This document shows, piece by piece, positions 7,767 to 14,894 of a DNA stretch of 29,014 nt. The first letter of the stretch is position 1, and the number at the start of each line of letters is the position of its first letter. A program made the translations under genes and the position numbers. The notes under the pieces were generated by a model. The model was not told the origin of the DNA, did no database searches, and was given only the letters and a program-made list of their open reading frames with translations. The stretch comes from Lachnoclostridium sp. UBA3262 (GTDB lineage: Bacteria; Bacillota; Clostridia; Lachnospirales; Lachnospiraceae), in assembly GCA_002362575.1 (NCBI GenBank), contig DEUM01000070.1, positions 1 to 29,014 on the forward strand. Direction: 5' to 3'.

Positions 7767-7795
7767 ATAATAGCAAAATGTTTTTGTTGTGTCAA
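7767..7795 (-). promoter_or_regulatory. ssrA promoter
   Basis: On the minus strand, a perfect -35 TTGACA (7795-7790), a 17-bp spacer and -10 TATTAT (7772-7767). The -10 ends 25 bases before the mature tmRNA 5' end, so a precursor leader of roughly 18 nt is expected. Confidence 0.85.
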
Positions 7796-7878
7796 GTAAT
7801 TAAATGCTTGAGTTTCCCAATCTTGCACAAATCGCTCCCGTGCCAATGCCTGATAAAAGCGTTTCGTTTTCAATACAT

Positions 7879-7917
7879 TCAAATGGGACAGTGTATCCAT
7901 TCAGTCTTGGTATCCAT
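7879..7917 (-). pseudogene. possible remnant of a Cys-rich KTR-type small protein
   Basis: Two bases after the AraC-gene stop there is an ATG that opens MDTKTEWIHCPI and then TGA. The opening resembles the N-terminus of the small 'cysteine-rich KTR' proteins found near mobile and accessory genes in Clostridia, which would continue with a CxNKTR segment. Here that continuation is absent. The assignment rests on memory of the family start only and could be chance. Confidence 0.3.
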
Positions 7918-7919
7918 AA

Positions 7920-8765
7920 CTATTTTTTTACTACAGGTATCCATACTTCATATTGTGCATTTTGCGGATCTGGATTTAGGTAAACCTCGACATCGGGAGC
8001 ATTACCATATTCGTATCCCGATGTCGGCAGCCATTCTGTTACGATACGTCGTTCTAATTCTTGAATAGACTGATTCGTACCCTCTCCAGAAAATATTGCC
8101 CATGTAGCCGCTGGCACAATGTATTCTTCAAGGTCATCCTTTGCTTGTGAAGTTGATACCGCAATATAATACTTCCATGGTTCCGAATCATTACAGGTGC
8201 TGATGCCAAGCACTCCCATAGGCGGCGTATTCATCATACCGATTAATCTCTGCAATGTTCCGTTCATAGAGATTTCCTGCCACTTTGGAGGTATGACTGT
8301 AAAATTTTTTTCAATATCCTTATGAAGCGGTACAGATACGCCTACAATACGGAATGCATCTTTTGTTTCAATTCGATAATTCATTTCTTCCACTCCTTTG
8401 ACTGTAATTTTAAATAAGATAGGTGGGAAGGATTTTACGGATACCCCCTCATTTTTAACAGCAGATGGGGCGATTCCGTGAACAGACTGAAATGCTCTAT
8501 TAAATGCAGTAGGGGAATTATATCCATATTTTCCTGCCACATCAATGATTTTCATGCTTTTACCCTGTAAGTCTACAGCGGCAAGTGACATTTCCCTCCT
8601 ACGGATATATTCAGATAAAGAAATCCCTGCCATATAGGTAAACATTCTCTGAAAATGATAAGAAGAACAACAGGCAATCTGCCCAAGCTGTTCGTAATCC
8701 ATTTCATCTGTCAAATGTTCCTCGATATAACCAATTGCATCATTTAATCTTTCAATCCATTCCAT
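7920..8765 (-). CDS. AraC-family regulator with GyrI-like effector domain
   Basis: A 281-residue transcription regulator. Residues about 8-106 form the paired helix-turn-helix AraC DNA-binding domain (HLTDEMDYEQLGQIACCSSYHFQRMF, shortened here to its hallmark YHFQRMF, then GYNSPTAFNRAF). Residues about 125-281 resemble the GyrI/Rob-type small-molecule-binding fold, rich in aromatic residues, ending YEVWIPVVKK. This N-terminal AraC plus C-terminal GyrI layout is known from Firmicutes regulators of drug or stress response; the ligand is unknown. The ATG follows AGGAGG with eight-base spacing, and a promoter lies at 8796-8824. Its target may be the flavoprotein gene just upstream on the same strand, but no operator was identified. 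It lies between smpB and ssrA, an unusual place that suggests acquisition. Confidence 0.9.
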   Translation of the reverse strand: MEWIERLNDAIGYIEEHLTDEMDYEQLGQIACCSSYHFQRMFTYMAGISLSEYIRRREMSLAAVDLQGKSMKIIDVAGKYGYNSPTAFNRAFQSVHGIAPSAVKNEGVSVKSFPPILFKITVKGVEEMNYRIETKDAFRIVGVSVPLHKDIEKNFTVIPPKWQEISMNGTLQRLIGMMNTPPMGVLGISTCNDSEPWKYYIAVSTSQAKDDLEEYIVPAATWAIFSGEGTNQSIQELERRIVTEWLPTSGYEYGNAPDVEVYLNPDPQNAQYEVWIPVVKK

Positions 8766-8795
8766 AACAAAAATCCTCCTGCCAGTATTTAGTAT

Positions 8796-8824
8796 ATATT
8801 ACGATTCCGTTTTTTTCCTCTCAA
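8796..8824 (-). promoter_or_regulatory. promoter for the AraC-family gene
   Basis: On the minus strand, -35 TTGAGA (8824-8819), a 17-bp spacer and -10 TAATAT (8801-8796), about 30 bases before the ATG and 80 bases after it in coordinate terms from the flavoprotein stop. It indicates that the regulator can be expressed apart from the flavoprotein gene. Confidence 0.6.
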
Positions 8825-8845
8825 TCTCTGCACAAAAAAGAGAGA

Positions 8846-9574
8846 TTACATTTTCTGAGTTCTCCACGGTCTGTTTTTCCCAAGCCACCCCTGTTCTGCC
8901 CAATACTTTCCGTCAAGGTATTCAGAGTCTGATTTATGTATAGATTTCTGCATCATACGGCAGATAAAAAACTTGAATTTCGTAATCAAATTTGTGTGTG
9001 CAGGTTTAGTATAATCTATATGCGCAAATTTACAGGATAGTTTTTGAACCCTTCCCGTAAGCTCGGCTTGTTTCTTTTGGGAAAGGTTTTCCCAAACAAT
9101 ATCGCCCATTAAAGCACCAGTAAATATCCCAATTTTAGAAATTCCCCACCAAGATAAACTATGCTTAATATCTTTCGCCGCAGATTTTGCTCCGCTGCCT
9201 AAACATTGCGTTATGATGACTGCACGCTTTCCAAACATTTCAAGAGCAGGGCGGTGTGGCATCCAATGATAAGCAAAATGGTCAAAAAATGCTTTCATTG
9301 CTCCCGTAGCGTGAAACACATAGACAGGGGATGTCATTACAATCAAGTCTGCTTCCAAAAGTGATTTATCAATTCTCTCAATATATTCTGCGTCTTTGCA
9401 AGTACTTTCACCCTTTAATGTACAACTCAAGCAACCCATGCAGAAGCTCGGACAATCCTTGGGGAAAAAATATTCTGTAATATTCGCTTTATCCCTAAAC
9501 GCTGCTAAAAATATCTCTTTCAAGCGGTAGGTAACACCTTGCTTTTCTGTTCCGTTTATAACTGTAATATTCAC
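8846..9574 (-). CDS. NAD(P)H-dependent FMN reductase / iron-sulfur flavoprotein
   Basis: A 242-residue flavodoxin-fold protein. MNITVINGTEKQGVTYRLKE is the FMN phosphate-binding start (strand, loop, helix). SPVYVFHATGAMKAFFDHF (about 82-100) is the second conserved flavin loop of this reductase family. Between them a compact cluster, C45-x2-C48-x2-C51-x7-C59, with a further C41, matches the 4Fe-4S-binding pattern of iron-sulfur flavoproteins. It probably acts as a cytoplasmic electron-transfer or quinone/nitro-reductase enzyme; the substrate is unknown. The start is GTG (9574), strongly supported by AGGAGGT seven to eight bases upstream. It lies 202 bp after smpB, beyond a large hairpin, and before the AraC-type regulator, with which it forms an accessory pair. 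Confidence 0.88.
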   Translation of the reverse strand: MNITVINGTEKQGVTYRLKEIFLAAFRDKANITEYFFPKDCPSFCMGCLSCTLKGESTCKDAEYIERIDKSLLEADLIVMTSPVYVFHATGAMKAFFDHFAYHWMPHRPALEMFGKRAVIITQCLGSGAKSAAKDIKHSLSWWGISKIGIFTGALMGDIVWENLSQKKQAELTGRVQKLSCKFAHIDYTKPAHTNLITKFKFFICRMMQKSIHKSDSEYLDGKYWAEQGWLGKNRPWRTQKM

Positions 9575-9654
9575 TCTTTATACCTCCTCGTATAATCTGA
9601 AAATGCTCAACTAACGCCATTGCCTCTGCCCCCAAAGCGGAGCACTAAAAGCAA

Positions 9655-9763
9655 ATCGTGGTTCTACCTCAAGCTTCTGTGACATTTGATGCCCGCCGTT
9701 TCGCACCGCTGCGTGGCATCGGAAGCGGGAGCGTGTCACAGAAATTGAGGTAGAAGCCACGAT
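9655..9763. repeat. 30-bp-arm inverted repeat between smpB and flavoprotein gene
   Basis: Arms 9655-9684 (starts ATCGTGGTTCTACCTCAA) and 9734-9763 are reverse complements with few mismatches. Inside, GATGCC (9688-9693) pairs with GGCATC (9715-9720), giving a nested second stem. No T-run follows in either direction, so a simple terminator is unlikely. The style (long imperfect stem, GC-rich centre, intergenic) suggests a miniature repeat. It is unrelated in sequence to the 97-283 / 19837-20115 family. Confidence 0.75.
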
Positions 9764-9776
9764 ATATATAACAAAC

Positions 9777-10244
9777 CTACAGATTCTTAATCTTAAACTC
9801 TCGCTCCGCCGACCTTCGCTGGTCTCTCTTTGCGATATCCTGCCGTTTGTCATATAACTTTTTACCCTTTGCCAGCGCAATCTCCACCTTAATATAACTT
9901 CCCTTAAAATAGACACTGAGCGGAACAAGCGTATAACCCTTCTGCTCCATCTTGCCAATCAGCTTTTTTATTTCATATTTGTGCAGTAAAAGCTTTCTGA
10001 CGCGCAGGGGATCTTTATTAAAAATATTTCCCTTTTCGTACGGACTGACATGCATGCCGTAAATCTGGACTTCTCCGTTTTTATCAACGCGGATAAAAGC
10101 CTCCTTAATACTGCAATGCCCCTGCCGGATTGACTTTACCTCCGTCCCGACCAACTCAATGCCAGCCTCATACTTCTCCTCAATAAAGTAATCATGCCAA
10201 GCCTTTTTGTTATTGGCTATCAGTTTTCTTGTCTCCTTGCCCAT
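9777..10244 (-). CDS. smpB: SsrA-binding protein SmpB
   Basis: SmpB of 155 residues, the protein partner that carries tmRNA to stalled ribosomes. Diagnostic segments: NKKAWHDYFIEEKYEAGIEL near the start (YFIEEKYEAGI), GTEVKSIRQGHCSIKEAF, HVSPYEKGN, and the basic C-terminal tail KKLYDKRQDIAKRDQRR, which enters the mRNA channel. Length and ends are normal. The start ATG follows GAGGATAGG. It lies 36 bp after rnr and is probably co-transcribed with it. ssrA is about 2 kb further on, the gap being filled by the flavoprotein and AraC-type genes. Confidence 0.97.
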   Translation of the reverse strand: MGKETRKLIANNKKAWHDYFIEEKYEAGIELVGTEVKSIRQGHCSIKEAFIRVDKNGEVQIYGMHVSPYEKGNIFNKDPLRVRKLLLHKYEIKKLIGKMEQKGYTLVPLSVYFKGSYIKVEIALAKGKKLYDKRQDIAKRDQRRSAEREFKIKNL

Positions 10245-10280
10245 AATCCTATCCTCACTCTCTGCTGCTCATTATACTTT

Positions 10281-12428
10281 CTACTCATCAATAAGCATTG
10301 CAAAATCAATCGTTCCCATTCCCTTATCTGCTCCAATCACTTCAACCTTAACCTTCTGCCCCATACGGAACTCCCGTCCGCTGTAGTGTCCCTGAACAAG
10401 ATATTTCTCCTCCTCAAAATGGTACTGGTCATCACTCATGTCTGCAAGGCGCACCATGCCCTCCACCGTATTTGGCAGTTCCACATAAATGCCCCATGAA
10501 GTAACACCGCTTATTACCCCTTCGAACACCTCTCCGATATGGTCCTGCATATACTCCGCTTTTTTCATCTTGTCAACTTCTCTCTCCGCCTCGTCTGCAC
10601 GCCTCTCCCTTGAGCTGGATTCCATCGCGATCTCCGGCAGGATTTCCTCATAATGCGCATAGCGCTTTCCTTGTATACCGTGCCGGATATTCTCCTTGAT
10701 GATGCGGTGAATCTGTAAATCCGGATAACGCCGGATTGGCGAGGTAAAATGACAATAATACTGTGTCGCAAGCCCAAAATGCCCCTCGTTTACCACGGAA
10801 TATTTTGCACGTTTCATCGCACGGAGTGTCAGACGGCTCAAAAAAGCCTCCTCCTCCGTCCCTTCTATCTGTTCAATCAGCTTCTGTATCTCCCTCGGAT
10901 GCACTTCCTCCCTGCCAATCTTCATATGATAGCCAAAGCCTGCCGTCATTCCTGCCAGCTCCTGTATTTTTTCCAAATCCGGATATTCATGAATCCGGTA
11001 CACAAACGGAATCTCCAACCAGAAATATTCCTCCGCTACCGCTTTGTTCGCCGCCAGCATAAACTCCTCAATGATTTTTGTGGCAACATTCCTGTCGTAA
11101 GGCATAATATCAATCGGATGTCCTTCCTTATCCAGCTTAATCTTACATTCAGGAAAATCAAAATCAATGGAGCCCTGCTTTTTGCGGTTCTTCCTCAGAA
11201 TAGCCGCCAGTTCCTTCATCGTCTCAAACATTGGAACCAGTTTTTTGTATCGCTCGCAGGTTTCCGGTTTATGATAGGTCAGAATATCGTTGACATCCGA
11301 ATAATTCATCCTCTCCGTAACATTCAGCAGAGATTCCACAATCCTGTGGCTGATTACCCTGCCCTTTTCATCAATTTTCATAATACAGCTCAGCGCCAGC
11401 CGGTCTTCCCCCGCATTGAGAGAACAGATGCCATTTGACAGCTTATGTGGAAGCATTGGAATCACCCGGTCAACAAGATATACACTCGTCCCCCTGCGTA
11501 CTGCCTCCTTGTCGAGCGGGGAATTTTCTGTCACATAATGCGAGACATCCGCAATATGGACGCCAAGCTCATAGGTCCCATCTTCGTCCTTTGTTATTGT
11601 AATCGCATCATCCAAATCTTTGGCGTCTTCCCCGTCAATCGTAACCGTATCCACACCGCGCAAATCCATCCTTCCGGCAAATTCTGCCGATTCGACATAA
11701 GAAGGTATCTCCGACACCTGGCGCATAACATCCTCCGGGAACTCCTCCGGCAGCCCCAGCCCCTTGATGATAGACAGAATATCGACGCCCGGATCGTTGA
11801 TGTGCCCCAAAATCTGTATTACCTGTCCCTCCGGGCTTCTCTCCTCATCTCCATAATCCAGTATCTCTACAACGACTTTATGTCCCTCAGCGGCATCCAT
11901 TGTCTTTCCCTTCGGAATATAAAAATCCTTCGTGAATTTTTCATTGTCTGGAATGACAAAAGTAACCTTGTTGTTTCTTGTAAATGTACCTACTATCCTG
12001 TGTACGCCTCTCTCCACTATGCGAAGGATAACGCCCTCTCTGCGCCTTCCGGCACTTTCCTCAGGTCTTGTCAGGCGAACCTGCACAATATCGCCATGAA
12101 AGGCATTTTTGCACCCTTCCTCCGGAATGAAAATATCTCTGTCCTCTCCTACCCGGACAAATCCGAACCCACGCTGGGTTGCCATAAATTCTCCCGTCAG
12201 AACGTCTTCCTTTGGAAGCTGTATCCTTCCTCTCTCGTCTATTACGATTTTCCCCTTTACGATAAGGGAATCCAGTATCTCATGAAATTCCTCCTTATCC
12301 TTTTTCGGAACACAAAACAGACCTGCCAGCTCCTTTCTTTTCATAGGATGATAGGATGGGCCTGTCACCAGCTCAAGTATTTTGTCCTCCCTCTCTCTTT
12401 TTCTGTCATAGAAATGTTCTTCCTGCAT
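10281..12428 (-). CDS. rnr: ribonuclease R
   Basis: A 715-residue RNase II-family 3'-5' exoribonuclease, which degrades structured RNA and cooperates with the SmpB/tmRNA system on stalled mRNAs. Order: N-terminal winged-helix region, cold-shock OB domains (about 75-200, GEFMATQRGFGFVRV), the RNB catalytic domain with DGEDAKDLDDA (265-275) holding the metal-binding aspartates, and a C-terminal S1 domain (GVISGVTSWGIYVEL). It stops soon after the S1 domain and lacks the long Lys-rich tail of E. coli RNase R. The start is the ATG at 12428, since GGAGGG lies just upstream; the in-frame TTG at 12440 overlaps that site. A hairpin directly precedes the ribosome site. smpB follows. Confidence 0.96.
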   Translation of the reverse strand: MQEEHFYDRKREREDKILELVTGPSYHPMKRKELAGLFCVPKKDKEEFHEILDSLIVKGKIVIDERGRIQLPKEDVLTGEFMATQRGFGFVRVGEDRDIFIPEEGCKNAFHGDIVQVRLTRPEESAGRRREGVILRIVERGVHRIVGTFTRNNKVTFVIPDNEKFTKDFYIPKGKTMDAAEGHKVVVEILDYGDEERSPEGQVIQILGHINDPGVDILSIIKGLGLPEEFPEDVMRQVSEIPSYVESAEFAGRMDLRGVDTVTIDGEDAKDLDDAITITKDEDGTYELGVHIADVSHYVTENSPLDKEAVRRGTSVYLVDRVIPMLPHKLSNGICSLNAGEDRLALSCIMKIDEKGRVISHRIVESLLNVTERMNYSDVNDILTYHKPETCERYKKLVPMFETMKELAAILRKNRKKQGSIDFDFPECKIKLDKEGHPIDIMPYDRNVATKIIEEFMLAANKAVAEEYFWLEIPFVYRIHEYPDLEKIQELAGMTAGFGYHMKIGREEVHPREIQKLIEQIEGTEEEAFLSRLTLRAMKRAKYSVVNEGHFGLATQYYCHFTSPIRRYPDLQIHRIIKENIRHGIQGKRYAHYEEILPEIAMESSSRERRADEAEREVDKMKKAEYMQDHIGEVFEGVISGVTSWGIYVELPNTVEGMVRLADMSDDQYHFEEEKYLVQGHYSGREFRMGQKVKVEVIGADKGMGTIDFAMLIDE

Positions 12429-12443
12429 TTTTCCCTCCAATTA

Positions 12444-12482
12444 CAACAAAACAGACACTCCTCATTGTTAGTAAGAAGTGTC
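12444..12482 (-). terminator. possible terminator or attenuator between secG and rnr
   Basis: Read on minus: GACACTTCT, an 11-nt loop, AGGAGTGTC (9 bp with one G-U), then TGTTTTGTTG, an interrupted T-run. It lies about 50 bases past secG and just before the rnr ribosome site. It could end the ftsZ-secG message or partly attenuate entry into rnr, for which no separate promoter is clear. Confidence 0.55.
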
Positions 12483-12529
12483 CGGTAAAATCAAGTTATA
12501 TGTTCATCATCAACCTTAGCCTGACGATA

Positions 12530-12778
12530 TCAACCTAACCAGTTCGTACAAAGAACAACAGAAAGAACAACAAATAAAATTGCCAGAACTCTTGTAATCT
12601 TAACTAACATTCCTTCTGAGGAACGTCCCTTGTTCTTCGTCCAATAAGAATCAGCTGCGCCGCTCATGGCGCCAAGCCCCGAAGTCTTTCCTTCCTGCAT
12701 CAATACCACAATAACAAGTGAAATACAAATAATGATATATGCGATTGTAACAATTGTCTTTAATACGGTAGTTGTCAT
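12530..12778 (-). CDS. secG: preprotein translocase subunit SecG
   Basis: A SecG of 82 residues, the small third subunit of the SecYEG channel that assists SecA-driven export. Two membrane segments (about 8-27 and 60-79) flank a conserved cytoplasmic loop, LMQEGKTSGLGAMSGAADSYW, here cited by its GLGAMSG core. The length is typical. The start ATG is preceded by AGGAGGG that overlaps the end of ftsZ; only 5 bp separate the ftsZ stop from this start, so translation is coupled. A secG-rnr-smpB-ssrA order is common in Firmicutes; placing it directly behind ftsZ joins the division and export/RNA-quality-control clusters. Confidence 0.95.
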   Translation of the reverse strand: MTTTVLKTIVTIAYIIICISLVIVVLMQEGKTSGLGAMSGAADSYWTKNKGRSSEGMLVKITRVLAILFVVLSVVLCTNWLG

Positions 12779-12783
12779 ACTAC

Positions 12784-14049
12784 TTAGCCCTCCTGTTTTT
12801 TATTCTGAATGAAAGTCGGAATTTTTATTCCTTCCATCCCTTGTTTTTCGTTTGTCGCAGGTCTTGCCGCACTGCGGTGTGAAATCACAGGCATATCCTC
12901 CTCCATTGACGGGCTGTTCCCGCCAATCGGATTTGCCGCCTGCACACTGGAGACCGGACTTTTTTTCTGGCTGTTAAAGCCGTCTAAAAAGCTTAATCCA
13001 CTTTTCTGTGAGGTAGCTGCCGCATTGCTATTCAAAAAACTTGGTTTACCCGCTCCAAAAGAAGAAGTAAAGCCACCTGACATGCCTGCCTTCCTGTCGC
13101 CTTCCAAGCCGGTTGCAATGACCGTAATCGTAACAGAATCAGAACTCGATTCATCATACATCGCACCGAAGATAATGGTTGCTTCCTCTCCTGCCAGCTC
13201 CTGAACATAAGAAGCCGCCTCGTTTGCCTCAATCAGGCTGACCTCACCGGATACATTTATGATAACATGAGTAGCGCCGTCAATCGTCGTTTCCAGAAGC
13301 GGACTGGTAATCGCCTGTTTCACAGCCTCTACGCACTTGTCATCTCCCTTTCCAACACCAATACCAATATGGGCAATACCCTTATCCTTCATGACTGTAA
13401 CAACATCAGCAAAATCAAGGTTAATAAGCGCCGGTGTATTGATTAAGTCGGTAATACCCTGAACACCCTGCTGCAATACCTCGTCTGCCTTGCGCAGTGC
13501 TTCCGGCATCGTCGTTCTTCTATCGCAAATTGCAAGAAGTTTATCATTTGGAATAACAATCAGAGTATCTACACAATCTTTCAGCTTGTCTATACCGCCA
13601 ATCGCATTTTTCATGCGGTTTTTTCCTTCAAAACTAAACGGCTTCGTCACAATACCAACTGTCAGCTTGCCCATATCTTTCGCAATCTGGGCTACAACTG
13701 GCGCAGCTCCGGTTCCGGTTCCGCCACCCATGCCGCAGGTAACAAACACCATATCTGCATCCTTTACCGCCTCTGCCAGTTCTTCCCGGCTTTCCTCTGC
13801 CGCCTTCTCACCAATTTCAGGCTTAGCACCTGCTCCTAATCCCTTTGTCAGCTTTTCGCCAATCTGCATACATACTGGTGCTTTACAACGCTGCAATACC
13901 TGTTTATCGGTGTTGACACAAATAAATTCAACACCTTTTATCCCCTCATCTATCATCCGATTGACAGCATTGTTTCCGGCTCCCCCTACACCAACTACAA
14001 GTAAGTTAGCAGCCGCATTTTCTGCCTCACTGGTCATAATTTCTAACAC
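12784..14049 (-). CDS. ftsZ: cell division protein FtsZ
   Basis: A 421-residue tubulin-like GTPase that forms the cytokinetic Z ring. GTP-binding GGAGNNAVN lies at about 22-30, the tubulin signature GGGTGTG at 108-114 and the catalytic T7 loop NLDFAD at 210-215. A Ser/Asn/Gly-rich variable linker spans about 325-400, and the C-terminal IKIPTFIQNKK is the conserved tail that binds membrane anchors such as FtsA or SepF. The start is GTG (14049), because GGAGG lies seven bases upstream; the ATG four codons later is too far from it. It has its own promoter at 14106-14134 and is followed at 5 bp by secG. ftsA is not next to it. Confidence 0.98.
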   Translation of the reverse strand: MLEIMTSEAENAAANLLVVGVGGAGNNAVNRMIDEGIKGVEFICVNTDKQVLQRCKAPVCMQIGEKLTKGLGAGAKPEIGEKAAEESREELAEAVKDADMVFVTCGMGGGTGTGAAPVVAQIAKDMGKLTVGIVTKPFSFEGKNRMKNAIGGIDKLKDCVDTLIVIPNDKLLAICDRRTTMPEALRKADEVLQQGVQGITDLINTPALINLDFADVVTVMKDKGIAHIGIGVGKGDDKCVEAVKQAITSPLLETTIDGATHVIINVSGEVSLIEANEAASYVQELAGEEATIIFGAMYDESSSDSVTITVIATGLEGDRKAGMSGGFTSSFGAGKPSFLNSNAAATSQKSGLSFLDGFNSQKKSPVSSVQAANPIGGNSPSMEEDMPVISHRSAARPATNEKQGMEGIKIPTFIQNKKQEG

Positions 14050-14105
14050 TACAGTTCCTCCTTCTATGATAAATAGAAATCATTATACATAGTCACATAT
14101 ATTAT

Positions 14106-14134
14106 ATAATACTTTTTTTTCCATAAATAATCAA
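14106..14134 (-). promoter_or_regulatory. promoter for ftsZ
   Basis: On the minus strand, -35 TTGATT (14134-14129), a 17-bp spacer holding an A8 run, and -10 TATTAT (14111-14106). The 113-bp ftsQ-ftsZ gap is very AT-rich and holds further TATAAT-like boxes (near 14088-14093), so more than one start is possible. Confidence 0.6.
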
Positions 14135-14162
14135 GTATAAATTTACATTTTACCCAACTATT

Positions 14163-14894
14163 TTACTTTTGATTCCCCTGTGGTCTTTGCAGGATGACTG
14201 TTCCTTTTACCATATAGTCCGCTAAATCAATCTCTCCCGCCATCTTTTTCTGTAAAGCCTGTTTCAGCACACTGGACAAAGCAGACATCTGCTCATCATA
14301 GTTCTCCCTCTTTCCAAGATTTACCTTTATGTTGCCACTGTAAAGAAATGCTTCGTTTTTTTCGTTGAACTGAACCTTGTCCCACGTAATCCCATAATGC
14401 TGGAACAAATTTGCCAGATTCAGAATCTGGCTCAGCAATTCATCGTCCTCCATCTGAACTTTGGAATACAGGGTAAAGGTAGTCAGATTTTTTGTCTCAA
14501 ACAGGGGAATCCCCTTTATTGGTTTTTCTGTACTCTGAAGCACCATACCGTCCTTATCAAAATAAATGTATTGGTTCGTATAGGCAATTCCTGCGACAAT
14601 TGTTTTTTCATACAGTTTGATATGTACCTCATTCATCGATGGGTAAGTGACCTCATATTCCCTGACAAACGCGAGCTCCGGCGTCAGGGAAAGCTTGTCC
14701 AGCAGCCAGAAACTCAAAACATTGCGCTCCAGTATATTGGACTGGAACATCTCTGCCATTTCCGTTTCTTTGTAAAAGGTATTTCCCTCTACCGTTACCT
14801 TTTTTACCCGGAAAAGAAAGGCGCAGAATAAGATAATGAGAATCACTCCCGCCAGAATCAGCCATTTTCTGTTCTTTCTCAATTTTCCTTCCAT
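14163..14894 (-). CDS. ftsQ: cell division protein FtsQ/DivIB
   Basis: A 243-residue bitopic division protein of the FtsQ-FtsL-FtsB (DivIB-FtsL-DivIC) complex. It has a short basic cytoplasmic N-terminus, a single membrane helix at about 10-29, then the POTRA domain (VKKVTVEGNTFYKETEM) and beta domain outside the membrane. Sequence conservation in the family is low; the assignment rests on topology, POTRA-like start and position. ATG follows the murA TGA directly (TGAATG), so the two are translationally coupled; GGAAGAAGGAA within the murA end supplies the ribosome site. Confidence 0.9.
   Translation of the reverse strand: MEGKLRKNRKWLILAGVILIILFCAFLFRVKKVTVEGNTFYKETEMAEMFQSNILERNVLSFWLLDKLSLTPELAFVREYEVTYPSMNEVHIKLYEKTIVAGIAYTNQYIYFDKDGMVLQSTEKPIKGIPLFETKNLTTFTLYSKVQMEDDELLSQILNLANLFQHYGITWDKVQFNEKNEAFLYSGNIKVNLGKRENYDEQMSALSSVLKQALQKKMAGEIDLADYMVKGTVILQRPQGNQK

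Noticed and set aside
7661..7900. 79-codon minus-strand frame upstream of and into ssrA
   Set aside because: It runs through the ssrA promoter and the tmRNA 5' domain, has no ribosome site and no recognised homology.
8827..8855. AATCTCT / AGAGATT hairpin after the flavoprotein gene
   Set aside because: Only 7 bp and the T-rich stretch is in the loop rather than after the stem.
11445..12488. 347-codon plus-strand open frame opposite rnr
   Set aside because: It is antisense to a full-length RNase R with all motifs, has no ribosome site and no recognisable domain; a shadow of the real gene.
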